64,000 nucleotides of DNA from assembly GCF_900142915.1 (NCBI RefSeq), contig NZ_FRCM01000001.1, positions 1,426,001 to 1,490,000 of the forward strand. Reading direction: 5' to 3'. Of this stretch, positions 1 through 8,789 are shown one piece after another. Within the stretch, counting starts at the first letter, position 1. Each line of letters opens with the position of its first letter. A program made the position numbers and the translations under genes. The notes below the pieces were generated by a model. That model searched no databases and had not been told where the DNA came from. It saw nothing but the letters and a program-made list of their open reading frames with translations. Origin of the DNA: Mucilaginibacter sp. OK098. GTDB lineage: Bacteria; Bacteroidota; Bacteroidia; Sphingobacteriales; Sphingobacteriaceae.

Positions 1-3000
1 CTGCTCGCAGCTTTCGAGGTTTTCTTAAAACAAGTAACAGGCCAGGAAGAAATTATTGTAGGCCTGCCTTCAGCAGGACAGCCTGCTACAGATAATTACA
101 GGCTTGTTGGCCACTGTGTAAACTTACTTGCGCTGCGCAGTTATCCTAAAAGTAATATATCCTTTAAAACTTATTTAAAACAACGCCGCAGCGAAGTGCT
201 TGATGCTTATGAGCACCAGCTATTTACTTTTGGCAGCTTATTAAAAAAATTACACATAGCCCGCGATCCTTCCAGGCTTCCGCTGGTTCCTGTGATGTTT
301 AATATTGACATGGGGCTTGATGATGATGTTGAATTTTATCAGCTGCACCACAAGCTTATCAGTAACCCGCGCGAATACGAGAATTTCGAGCTCTTCTTGA
401 ATATTGCCGGTCATGAAGAAGCGCCTACGTTGGAGTGGTCATACAATACCCAATTATTCAAGCCCTCTACCATAAAAAAGATGATGGATGGTTTTGAATT
501 TTTACTGTGCGAACTGGTAAAAGACCCTGAAGTATTAATAGGAAACATCCTTTCGATGGATTCGGGTGAATTGAGCCACCAGTTAGATGAGTGGAACAAC
601 ACTGCATGCGATTATCCCAAAAACACAGCACTACATCAACTTATAAGTGAACGCGCAACTGAAACGCCCAATAAAACAGCTATAACCTTTGGCAAACAAA
701 AAACCACTTATAAAGAGTTAAACGAGCGCGCAAACCAGCTTGCTGCAATTCTTATAAAAAATGGTGTTAAAAAGAGTGATAAAGTAGCATTTTCGCTTGA
801 CAGATCGGCAGAGATGGTGATCAGTATGTTAGCGATAATGAAAACGGGGGCAATCTACATCCCGCTCGATCCGATTTTTCCTATCAACAGGATCAATTAC
901 ATGATCGAAGATTCGCAAGCCGTAGTTCTGTTAACATCACAAACCTACAAAGGCAAATACCAATCAAACGCCAAAGAGTTAATATTGGAAGATGAATGGT
1001 TAACCATTAATGACTACCCATCCGCTGATCCTGAAATAACCGTTACCGGTGAAGATCTGGTTTATATTCTTTATACCTCCGGCTCAACCGGCATGCCTAA
1101 GGGCGTACAGATAGCTCAGCATAACCTGGTTAACTTTCTATACAGCATGCAAAAACAGCCCGGTTTAACAGCCGCTGATAAGCTGCTTGCTGTAACTACC
1201 ATCAGTTTTGACATTGCAGGACTCGAATTGTTTTTACCGCTTTTAACCGGCGCCGAAATAATTTTGGTTGATGCAGCAACTGCTAAAGATGGCAGGGCAT
1301 TGCTTGATATTATAAAAGATGAGCAGGCAACGGTAATGCAAGCCACTCCCTACACCTGGCGCATAATGCTGGAAGCAGGATGGAATAAAACAACCCCTAT
1401 AAAAGCAATTTGCGGCGGCGAGGCCCTACCCGCTGAATTAGCAGAAAGAATTTTAAACTTTGCAAGCTCATTGTGGAATGTTTACGGACCCACCGAAACT
1501 ACCATATGGTCAACCGTTAAAGAAATAACCAATGCCAATAAAATATCAATTGGCAGGCCCATTGATAATACTTCTATCTACATTTTAGATAATTTTTTAA
1601 AGCCTTTAGCTCCGGGCATTCCCGGCGAGATCTATATTGGCGGCGAAGGTGTTGCAAAAGGTTATTTAAACCGCCCTGAATTAACTGCCGAGAAGTTTGT
1701 AAATGATCCGTTCACAAAAAATACCGGTGCTAAAATGTACAATACCGGAGATTTGGGCAGATTTATGTCAAATGGCGAAATTGAATGCCTTGGCCGGGTT
1801 GACGCGCAGGTAAAAATAAGAGGGTACCGTATTGAAACCGGTGAAATTGAATACCAGTTGGTTAACGGGATCAATATTAAAGAAGCTGTAGTAATTGCAA
1901 GACCTGATAATTTTGGAATTGATAAGCTGGTAGCCTTTGTTGTGGTTAATAACAACGTTGAAACTATAAATGAGGCTGCACAAGTACAAAGCTGGAAGGA
2001 AGCTTTAAGAAACTCGGTTCCGGATTATATGGTGCCTGATAACTTTGTGATCGTTTCGGCAATGCCATTAACCCCTAACGGTAAGGTTGATAAAAAAGTT
2101 TTGGCTAAACATGGTATATCAATAGTTGATGCAGGCAATGGATATGTTGCCCCACGCACGGATGTTGAAAAGCTTGTGGCTGATATTTGGGTTGAGTACC
2201 TCGGCGTTGAGAAAATTGGGGTTTACGATAACTTTTTTGAGTTAGGCGGTCATTCGCTGATTGCGGTGCAGGTAATGACCCGGATTGAAAAGGAAACAGG
2301 AAAACGTTTACCATTAGCCGCATTATTTGAAACATCAACCGTTGAAAAACTGGCGCTAATGCTCGAAATGGATGGCAAATCCATAACCTGGGATTCCCTG
2401 GTTCCTATTAAGCCTAAAGGCAATAAAATGCCATTATACATGGTTCACGGGGCAGGGTTAAATGTGTTGTTATTTAATACGTTAGCTATGAATATGTCGC
2501 CTGATCAGCCTGTATTTGGCTTACAGGCAAAAGGCCTTGATGGCGTTGAGGACCCTCTGGAAAGTATTCAGGAGATTGCTTCGCATTACATAAATGCTAT
2601 AATGCAGCAAAATCCAACCGGCCCGTATGCTTTGGCAGGCTACTCATTTGGCGGTATTATTGCCTTTGAAATGGCCCGGCAATTTGAGGCCATGGGTAAA
2701 GAGGTTAAAATTTTGGCAATGTTTGATACTTATGCCTACCGCTCTCCTCACTATGACCCACCCCTGATTAAAATATTAAAAAGAGGCAGGTTTTTTAAAG
2801 ATAAAATGAAGTATGCCTTTTCATCTACAAATGGCATTAAAGATACCATATCAGATAAGCAGGTATCATTAAAACGCAGATTAAAGCGAACCTGGTGGAG
2901 GTTAAAATATGGCAAAGAACAAAAACAGGAAGGCTTTTTTGGTTATTCAAACAAAATTGATGAGATGAATAACTATGCCGAAAAATTATACCAGTTAAAA

Positions 3001-3210
3001 CCTTATAATATCACTGTAGAAGTTTTCAGAGCTGAAAATCGCACTTTTTATATGGATGATTTTGAATTTTTAGGATGGAAACCTTACGCCCTTAAAGGAG
3101 TTAATATTCATCGCATTCCGGGTGAACACAACACCATATTTAAAGCCCCGAATGATAAAATATTTGCCCAGGTATTACAAAAATGTTTGGATGATGCAGT
3201 AAAAAAGTAA
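1..3210 (+). CDS. Non-ribosomal peptide synthetase, final module C-A-T-TE (5' end outside window)
   Basis: Open from base 1 without a start, so the protein begins upstream. Bases 1-600 encode the C-terminal part of a condensation domain (GLPSAGQ and VGHCVNLLALRS type motifs). The adenylation domain follows at about 610-2110: A3 YTSGSTGMPKG near 1075, A5 NVYGPTETT near 1474, A7 YNTGDLGR near 1738, A8 KIRGYRIETGEIE near 1810 and A10 PNGKVDKK near 2077. The carrier domain DNFFELGGHSL has its pantetheine serine at 2254-2256. A type I thioesterase closes the protein: GYSFGG with Ser at 2644, Asp at 2725 and His at 3127, so the triad looks complete. By hand alignment to GrsA the pocket reads DILQIGVIW, near the remembered glycine code. 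A GTG at 196 is internal. The next gene, a phosphopantetheinyl transferase, would activate its carrier domain. Confidence 0.95.
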   Translation: MLAAFEVFLKQVTGQEEIIVGLPSAGQPATDNYRLVGHCVNLLALRSYPKSNISFKTYLKQRRSEVLDAYEHQLFTFGSLLKKLHIARDPSRLPLVPVMFNIDMGLDDDVEFYQLHHKLISNPREYENFELFLNIAGHEEAPTLEWSYNTQLFKPSTIKKMMDGFEFLLCELVKDPEVLIGNILSMDSGELSHQLDEWNNTACDYPKNTALHQLISERATETPNKTAITFGKQKTTYKELNERANQLAAILIKNGVKKSDKVAFSLDRSAEMVISMLAIMKTGAIYIPLDPIFPINRINYMIEDSQAVVLLTSQTYKGKYQSNAKELILEDEWLTINDYPSADPEITVTGEDLVYILYTSGSTGMPKGVQIAQHNLVNFLYSMQKQPGLTAADKLLAVTTISFDIAGLELFLPLLTGAEIILVDAATAKDGRALLDIIKDEQATVMQATPYTWRIMLEAGWNKTTPIKAICGGEALPAELAERILNFASSLWNVYGPTETTIWSTVKEITNANKISIGRPIDNTSIYILDNFLKPLAPGIPGEIYIGGEGVAKGYLNRPELTAEKFVNDPFTKNTGAKMYNTGDLGRFMSNGEIECLGRVDAQVKIRGYRIETGEIEYQLVNGINIKEAVVIARPDNFGIDKLVAFVVVNNNVETINEAAQVQSWKEALRNSVPDYMVPDNFVIVSAMPLTPNGKVDKKVLAKHGISIVDAGNGYVAPRTDVEKLVADIWVEYLGVEKIGVYDNFFELGGHSLIAVQVMTRIEKETGKRLPLAALFETSTVEKLALMLEMDGKSITWDSLVPIKPKGNKMPLYMVHGAGLNVLLFNTLAMNMSPDQPVFGLQAKGLDGVEDPLESIQEIASHYINAIMQQNPTGPYALAGYSFGGIIAFEMARQFEAMGKEVKILAMFDTYAYRSPHYDPPLIKILKRGRFFKDKMKYAFSSTNGIKDTISDKQVSLKRRLKRTWWRLKYGKEQKQEGFFGYSNKIDEMNNYAEKLYQLKPYNITVEVFRAENRTFYMDDFEFLGWKPYALKGVNIHRIPGEHNTIFKAPNDKIFAQVLQKCLDDAVKK

Positions 3211-3231
3211 ATTGCCTTCATTCAAATAATT

Positions 3232-3996
3232 ATGGGGTCAATTACAGTAATCAATCAATATTTAACTGATGTAGCGTGGCTTAATGCATCAGCATGTAAC
3301 TTTAGCATAGGTAATCACATTGATGTATGGAAAATTGGGGTAAGCCCAAACTCATCACTGATTGATAGCTTTTTAACCATATTAACGCCTGATGAAATAG
3401 CCCGGGCCAACCGGTACCACCAGTTAAAAGACCGTAACCGGTTTATTATAAGTCGTGGCGCTATGCGACACATTTTTGGGAAGTATTTAAACCAAACTCC
3501 TGCAACGGTTGAATTTGGAGCAGGAGAAAATAATAAGCCTTATATAAAAAGCACAAATCAATTAAATTTACAATACAACCTCTCCCACTCAGGCGATGCA
3601 ATATTACTGGCTGTTTCAGATTCGGCAATTGGCGCAGATATTGAGTTTATAAATAAGTCGTTTGGATTTAAAGAAGTTTTAGCTGATAATTTCAGTACTG
3701 CTGAAATAGATTATATAAATGAAACTGATGCTGTGGCCTGCTTTTTCAGGTTATGGACCCGTAAAGAAGCGCTTACCAAGGCAACAGCCCAGGGCCTCGA
3801 TATCGACCTTAAACTAATCCCGGTCCTTGATGGATCCCATCTTATAAAACCAGGTATTATTGCCTCAAATAACAATTGGTTAATAAGGAGTTTTGCCTTA
3901 AATGATGAGTATACAGCAAGTATTGCAAGTTTTCCTTTTATTGATAAAATTTCATTCTGGGATCTTGATATAATTATGAATTCGCCTATTTTTTAG
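3232..3996 (+). CDS. Sfp-type 4'-phosphopantetheinyl transferase
   Basis: This 254-residue protein should transfer phosphopantetheine from CoA to the serine of carrier domains. NLSHSG sits at residues 116-121, the magnesium-binding IGADIE at 133-138 (Asp136, Glu138) and WTRKEA at 175-180, the three hallmarks of the Sfp/Gsp family; the length is also typical. It starts 21 bases after the NRPS stop in the same direction, so it is probably co-transcribed and serves both synthetases in this locus. An AcpS-like housekeeping role is less likely because the two-lobed Sfp layout and NRPS context both point to secondary metabolism. Confidence 0.93.
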   Translation: MGSITVINQYLTDVAWLNASACNFSIGNHIDVWKIGVSPNSSLIDSFLTILTPDEIARANRYHQLKDRNRFIISRGAMRHIFGKYLNQTPATVEFGAGENNKPYIKSTNQLNLQYNLSHSGDAILLAVSDSAIGADIEFINKSFGFKEVLADNFSTAEIDYINETDAVACFFRLWTRKEALTKATAQGLDIDLKLIPVLDGSHLIKPGIIASNNNWLIRSFALNDEYTASIASFPFIDKISFWDLDIIMNSPIF

Positions 3997-4267
3997 TCCC
4001 GGGCAAGATAAAAATCAGCAAAAAGCAGCCAAAATAAGAGCTATCTGGTTCATAATGTTACAGTTAAAAATTCTTAAATAATTGTCCAAAGTTATTTTCA
4101 ATTAGGTATTTTTATAGGATTAAAAGTAAAAAGGTAAACTATTGAGCTTAATAATTGCGTTTTAACTGTGTTGCTTTAAAACAAGTAATGCGTTTAAATT
4201 GTTGTTTACTAAACCTTTTCGTTAAAAAATACGTAATCAAGTGAAATGTATAGCACCCGATTAGCAC

Positions 4268-4657
4268 ATGAAAAAAAGAATACTGATTGTTGATGATGAC
4301 TTAAGTATTTTGAAGCTCCTAAATTTTATTCTCTCAAAAGATTACGATATAGTTGTTAGGAATAATGGAATTGATGCTTTTTCGTGGTTGGAGGATGGCA
4401 ATATTCCTGAGTTAATTATATCCGACTTACAGATGCCTTATTTTGATGGGCAATCATTTATTAAAAACGTTAAAATAAGCGGCCTTTTCCGCGATATTCC
4501 TATAATTATGCTTTCTGCAGCTCATGATTTGGATACCCAGGTTAGTAACATGCCTTTTCAAGTAGATGCTTATATGCCAAAACCATTTAACCCTACTTCT
4601 TTAAAATCAGCTATTAATCAAGTACTAAGCATTTATGACGAATCCCATAGCAACTGA
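4268..4657 (+). CDS. Stand-alone response-regulator receiver protein (CheY-like)
   Basis: The 129 residues form one receiver domain and nothing else. The acidic pair Asp9-Asp10, the phospho-acceptor Asp53 in IISDLQMP, Ser83 in IIMLSAAH and Lys105 in YMPKPF are all present, so phosphorylation should be possible. There is no output domain. Its last 23 bases overlap the next gene, a sugar transferase whose own N-terminus is a degenerate receiver, so the two are translationally linked and probably interact. No histidine kinase lies nearby. A 271-bp spacer precedes it and may hold the promoter for the polysaccharide genes, though I could not identify a convincing TAnnTTTG box there. Confidence 0.92.
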   Translation: MKKRILIVDDDLSILKLLNFILSKDYDIVVRNNGIDAFSWLEDGNIPELIISDLQMPYFDGQSFIKNVKISGLFRDIPIIMLSAAHDLDTQVSNMPFQVDAYMPKPFNPTSLKSAINQVLSIYDESHSN

Positions 4658-5723
4658 ATGGAATGAGAATGCAGGTTCACATACCAAAATAGCATATGCA
4701 GGTTTAGAGTTAAAGGATTTAGTAGCAAATGAGCTTAACCCTTATTTTCAAATCACCTATAATGATCATCTTTCACAACTTGAAGAATATTTAGGTAATC
4801 AGTCAATTTTAACACTGCCCGAAATTATTTTATTAGAAGTAGATGAACAAGGTGAATGTTTTGCACTGGTTGAACGGTTAAAAGCTAATTTTCTTTTTAA
4901 CGGGATGATTATTGTGTTAATCTCATTGTCAAATGACAAATCGTTAAAATTAAGCGCCATGCAATTAAAAGTGCATGATTTTTATATTTATCCTTTTTCA
5001 ATGTCAGACCTGCGCGAGCGGCTGAACTTTTTGGTGAAGTTTAAATTAATAAAACCCAAATTAATTGAAATTTCAAAAGAAGTAGATATAACCTACAAAA
5101 CGCCGGTAGGTAAACGGTTTATGGACCTCTTTATTTCCGGTTGTATGATCCTTGTTCTTTCTCCCGTTATGCTGGCTGTTGTAATTGCAATTAAATTAGG
5201 CTCAAAAGGGCCGGTTCTTTACAAAAGCAAGCGTGTTGGCACTGGCTACAAAGTATTTGATTTCTATAAATTCAGATCAATGCGCACCGATGCAGATAAG
5301 CTACTAATTGAGTTATCCACACAAAATCAGTATGCAAATGAGGATGGAGGCACAAAAGCCGCATTTGTTAAGATTAAAGACGATCCCCGTGTTACCAAAC
5401 TCGGTAAATTTTTACGAAATTCGAGCCTCGACGAGCTCCCTCAATTATTCAATATTTTACGGGGGGACATGTCATTAGTTGGCAATAGGCCATTACCGGT
5501 TTATGAGGCAGAAATGTTAACATCAAACGAGTGGTCAATGCGTTTTTTGGGACCTGCCGGGTTAACCGGTTTATGGCAGATAACCAAACGGGGTAAAGCG
5601 GATATGTCTGAACGTGAAAGAAAGAAATTAGACAATTTTTACGCGCAAAATTATTCTTTTTGGCTTGATTGGAAGATCCTTATAAGAACGGTGCCGGCAG
5701 TTTTTCAGAAAGAAAAAGTGTAA
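4635..5723 (+). CDS. Pseudo-receiver fused to undecaprenyl-phosphate sugar-phosphate transferase
   Basis: This 362-residue protein should start polysaccharide synthesis by moving a sugar-1-phosphate onto the lipid carrier at the inner membrane. Residues about 160-362 are a bacterial sugar transferase domain: a hydrophobic hairpin (FMDLFISGCMILVLSPVML), YKFRSMRTDAD, the catalytic Asp266-Glu267 in NSSLDELPQLFN, and PAGLTGLWQI. Residues about 15-135 have receiver-like spacing but have lost the key residues: the acidic pair is gone, Glu68 replaces the phospho-acceptor Asp in PEIILLEVDE, and the usual Lys-Pro is Tyr-Pro in YIYPF. This looks like a non-phosphorylatable control domain. The family usually has a multi-spanning or short N-terminus instead. 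The start overlaps the receiver gene upstream. Confidence 0.92.
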   Translation: MTNPIATEWNENAGSHTKIAYAGLELKDLVANELNPYFQITYNDHLSQLEEYLGNQSILTLPEIILLEVDEQGECFALVERLKANFLFNGMIIVLISLSNDKSLKLSAMQLKVHDFYIYPFSMSDLRERLNFLVKFKLIKPKLIEISKEVDITYKTPVGKRFMDLFISGCMILVLSPVMLAVVIAIKLGSKGPVLYKSKRVGTGYKVFDFYKFRSMRTDADKLLIELSTQNQYANEDGGTKAAFVKIKDDPRVTKLGKFLRNSSLDELPQLFNILRGDMSLVGNRPLPVYEAEMLTSNEWSMRFLGPAGLTGLWQITKRGKADMSERERKKLDNFYAQNYSFWLDWKILIRTVPAVFQKEKV

Positions 5724-5727
5724 AAAA

Positions 5728-6408
5728 ATGAATAAGAAATTTAGAATTATTTGCCTCTCATTATTTATTTCAGTTTTGGCCAGTAATTTATATGCACAGG
5801 AAACCCTTTTTAAAGATCTGTCATACGAATACCTTGAAAAACTTGTAGCAGCCGCTAAAAAGAATTATCCTGAGGCCAAGGTAAAACAAAAGCAGGTTGA
5901 AATTGCACGAAGCACTTTTCACCAGGCGAGTTTCGGCTGGCTGGAAGCATTCAGCGCATCATATATTTATAGTCCGCAAAATTCCATCAATTTAACCACG
6001 CCAACCATTTTTAAAGGCTATCAGCTGGTAGCTTCTGTTAGCCTTGGTTCGCTTTTTGAAAGGCCATATACTATTCACAATGCGAGGGAATCAGTAAAAA
6101 TTGCCGAATATCTGCAACAGGAATATAATCTGACACTGGAGGCGCAGATAAAACGCTTTTATTTTGCTTATTTAGCTGCACAGGCAGATTTAAGAAATAA
6201 GGTAACTGCTGTTACAAATGCCCAAACCGCAACAAAAAATCTTAAGTACACTTTTGAAAAAGGAGAAACACCGTTTCAAACTTACAATGAATCGTTAAAC
6301 AACCTTTACAATCAAAATTCATTTAGGATACAGGCTGAGTTAAATGTTTTTACCGCCAAAACTAATCTTGAAGAGCTTATAGGGGACAAGTTGGAAAGCA
6401 TTAAATAG
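5728..6408 (+). CDS. Half-length TolC-like outer-membrane efflux family protein
   Basis: The protein begins with a signal peptide (MNKKFRIICLSLFISVLASN, cut after about residue 24, before QET). The rest alternates long polar helices (residues about 28-65 and 125-225) with a short beta-rich stretch (YIYSPQNSINL, GYQLVASVSLGS), as in one repeat of a TolC-family barrel/helix protein. At 226 residues it is roughly half the usual 420-480, which contain two such repeats. It starts five bases after the sugar transferase stop and ends five bases before the Wzc-like gene, so it belongs to the export operon. I infer a periplasmic or outer-membrane role in polysaccharide export, possibly in place of a Wza-type protein, which I did not find in the window. 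Confidence 0.75.
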   Translation: MNKKFRIICLSLFISVLASNLYAQETLFKDLSYEYLEKLVAAAKKNYPEAKVKQKQVEIARSTFHQASFGWLEAFSASYIYSPQNSINLTTPTIFKGYQLVASVSLGSLFERPYTIHNARESVKIAEYLQQEYNLTLEAQIKRFYFAYLAAQADLRNKVTAVTNAQTATKNLKYTFEKGETPFQTYNESLNNLYNQNSFRIQAELNVFTAKTNLEELIGDKLESIK

Positions 6409-6412
6409 ATTA

Positions 6413-8575
6413 ATGGAAATATCTTCTTATTTTAAACTTTTAGGTAAATATAAATACGTAATAATTATCATTGTTTTAGCAACGGTAACCGCCTCGTATT
6501 TTCTTGTCAAAAATCTGCCCGATGAATATGTTTCCCACACTCAAATTGCTACGGGTATTGTTGATGCTTCAAGCCATTTATTAGATAAGGATAATAACCC
6601 AAATGCCCAGGCCGACCAGATAAGCAGGGAATTTAGCAATTTGATGGAGATCATCAAACTAAAAAAGCTAATAGACCAGGTTTCCTATCAACTCATTATT
6701 CACGATCTGAGCAGTAATACACCTTTTCGGCTGCTTAATCACGATTTTAAAAATTTAAGCCCTGCGGCCATACAGCACGCATTAGTAGTATATAGAGCAA
6801 AACTAATAAACGGGGAGCCTTTATCTCTATACAATAAGGACGAGAATGGCTTAAACCAGCTACTTATTTCCATGCATTATGATGAACGCTCATTAAGAAA
6901 ATATTTGGAGATTGTGCGTGATGAGGAAAGTGACTTTATATCAGTAAGCTTTACTTCAGAAAACCCTCAATTATCAGCATTCGTGGTAAATACACTTTGC
7001 CAGGAATTTATTGAATATTATACGGTCAACATTAAAAAGAATGAATCAAACGCGGTATCGTTCCTTTCAAATTTACTGGACGAAAAAAGAAACGCGCTTA
7101 CTCAAAAGAAAGCGGAACTGCAGGATTATAAGATAAAGAACGGCATATTAAACCTTGACGATCAATCCAAATCTATTTTTGCACAAATATTAGCCTATAC
7201 CGATAAAAAGCTGGAAAACGAAAAGACCCTCTCAGCTAATGAAGGTGCTCTTCAAAACATAAACGCCAAGTTTGATCCTAAAGACAGGAAGTACATTGAA
7301 TCAACAGTAAATCCTTATAACGCTGAAATTGCAAGCACACAAGAGCAATTGCATACCCTTACTGATGAATATGTTCATAGCGGTTTTAATCCAAAGTACA
7401 AGTCAAGTATGGATTCATTGCAAAGCGACCTTGTTAGCCAGCTGCAAAAAACGTCTGATAAGTATTTAGTTAATCCGTTGGTTGGGAAAGACAACCTGGT
7501 GGTTCAAAAACAAACACTTGAAGTAGCGAGAGATCTTGCCAAGTACAGCGTAAAATCTATAGACAGGGAACTGAACAATCTTAATGCAAAATTTGCCCGG
7601 TTAGTGCCGTTTGATGCTACCGTAAAAACATATGAGTACGATATAGATATAGCCAGCAAGGAATACCTGGATGTGCTGAACAGGTATAATGCGCTTAATC
7701 TGCAATCAAACTTTTCAATAAAGCTCATGCAGATTGAGAAGGCCACACCTGATATAGCTCAACCTACTAAAAAAATGCTGCTGATTGTACTTAGCGGATT
7801 GGTTAGCCTGTTTTTGTGCCTGGTGGTATTATTTATTTTATTTTACCTGGATGACAGTGTTAAGGAGCCAGCCAACCTGGTTGCCCGCACACAATTGCCA
7901 ATACTGGGTTCATTAAATATGATAAAAGGGCCAAAACCCGATCTGAGAAAACTGTGGGATGTTGAGAACAGGAATAAGATGCAGCAATTTAAAGAGTTGC
8001 TGCGCTCTGTTAGGTTTGAAATTGACCAGGAATTAAAAGGCGAGAAAGTTTTAGCTATAACAAGCTTAGGTAAACACGAGGGTAAATCGCTTATTGCAAT
8101 AAGCTTAGCTTTTGCATATTCTTCCATTAATAAAAGGGTATTGTTAATTGACGGTAACTTTGACAACCCTACCCTTACCCGGAATATACAACCTACATTA
8201 TTTATAGAAGATTATTTCAGGAATACATCATACATTGAAAGGGATAACAACAAAATAAGTGTTTTGGGCAATCGCGGGGGTGATATTACTTTGCTCGAAA
8301 TTAATGATGAAAAGCAAATTCAAAATGAATTTGATGTATTGAGATCAAGGTATGATATAATTTTGATTGACCTGCCGCCGCTTGATGCATTAAATAAGGC
8401 CAAAGAGTGGATCTTATTTGCAAATAAAACAGTGGCTATTTTTGAAGCCAACAGGAGTGTTGCAGCATCGCACAAACAATATATTGATTATTTAAAATCA
8501 TTAAATAACAAATTTGGCGGGTGGATCCTGAATAAAGCTACTGTAATCAGCGTATCAAAAAACAGTAAAAAATAG
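6413..8575 (+). CDS. Wzc/Wzz-type polysaccharide chain-length and export protein
   Basis: The layout of the 720 residues is: N-terminal membrane helix (YVIIIIVLATVTASYFLV, about 15-32), a periplasmic Wzz domain, a long charged helical region (about 215-420), a second membrane helix (MLLIVLSGLVSLFLCLVVLF, about 455-478) and a cytoplasmic BY-kinase-like ATPase. The ATPase keeps a Walker A (GKHEGKS near 557), Walker A' (VLLIDGNFDNP) and Walker B (IILIDLPPLD). The C-terminus (ATVISVSKNSKK) has no tyrosine cluster, so autophosphorylation of the usual kind seems unlikely. It controls chain length and export of the polymer made by the neighbouring polymerase and flippase. Confidence 0.9.
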   Translation: MEISSYFKLLGKYKYVIIIIVLATVTASYFLVKNLPDEYVSHTQIATGIVDASSHLLDKDNNPNAQADQISREFSNLMEIIKLKKLIDQVSYQLIIHDLSSNTPFRLLNHDFKNLSPAAIQHALVVYRAKLINGEPLSLYNKDENGLNQLLISMHYDERSLRKYLEIVRDEESDFISVSFTSENPQLSAFVVNTLCQEFIEYYTVNIKKNESNAVSFLSNLLDEKRNALTQKKAELQDYKIKNGILNLDDQSKSIFAQILAYTDKKLENEKTLSANEGALQNINAKFDPKDRKYIESTVNPYNAEIASTQEQLHTLTDEYVHSGFNPKYKSSMDSLQSDLVSQLQKTSDKYLVNPLVGKDNLVVQKQTLEVARDLAKYSVKSIDRELNNLNAKFARLVPFDATVKTYEYDIDIASKEYLDVLNRYNALNLQSNFSIKLMQIEKATPDIAQPTKKMLLIVLSGLVSLFLCLVVLFILFYLDDSVKEPANLVARTQLPILGSLNMIKGPKPDLRKLWDVENRNKMQQFKELLRSVRFEIDQELKGEKVLAITSLGKHEGKSLIAISLAFAYSSINKRVLLIDGNFDNPTLTRNIQPTLFIEDYFRNTSYIERDNNKISVLGNRGGDITLLEINDEKQIQNEFDVLRSRYDIILIDLPPLDALNKAKEWILFANKTVAIFEANRSVAASHKQYIDYLKSLNNKFGGWILNKATVISVSKNSKK

Positions 8576-8630
8576 TTTACTATACAGCCATAACAGTTCA
8601 TTTTCAATTATTTTATATACATTTTAAACT

Positions 8631-8768
8631 ATGAAACTTGAACCTTCCCGAATAGCAGATGATCCTATAAAAGACTTAAGTCCATTTCAGAGGAAATGCT
8701 ATTACGCGGCTGTTACAGTTGCATTTGTAAGCATTTTTGCCTGGTTTGTCAAAATTCTATTTCTTTAA
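8631..8768 (+). CDS. Small single-span membrane protein, 45 residues
   Basis: ATG at 8631 opens a 45-codon frame ending TAA at 8766-8768, lying 55 bases after the Wzc-like stop and 21 bases before the polymerase start, on the same strand. The predicted peptide has a polar N-terminus (MKLEPSRIADDPIKDLSPFQ) and one hydrophobic helix, about residues 25-45 (YYAAVTVAFVSIFAWFVKIL). Frame use and position inside a tight operon suggest a real gene, perhaps a small accessory subunit of the export or polymerase machinery. I do not recognise a family. Confidence 0.55.
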   Translation: MKLEPSRIADDPIKDLSPFQRKCYYAAVTVAFVSIFAWFVKILFL

Positions 8769-8789
8769 TATTTATTACCTTCATTATAA

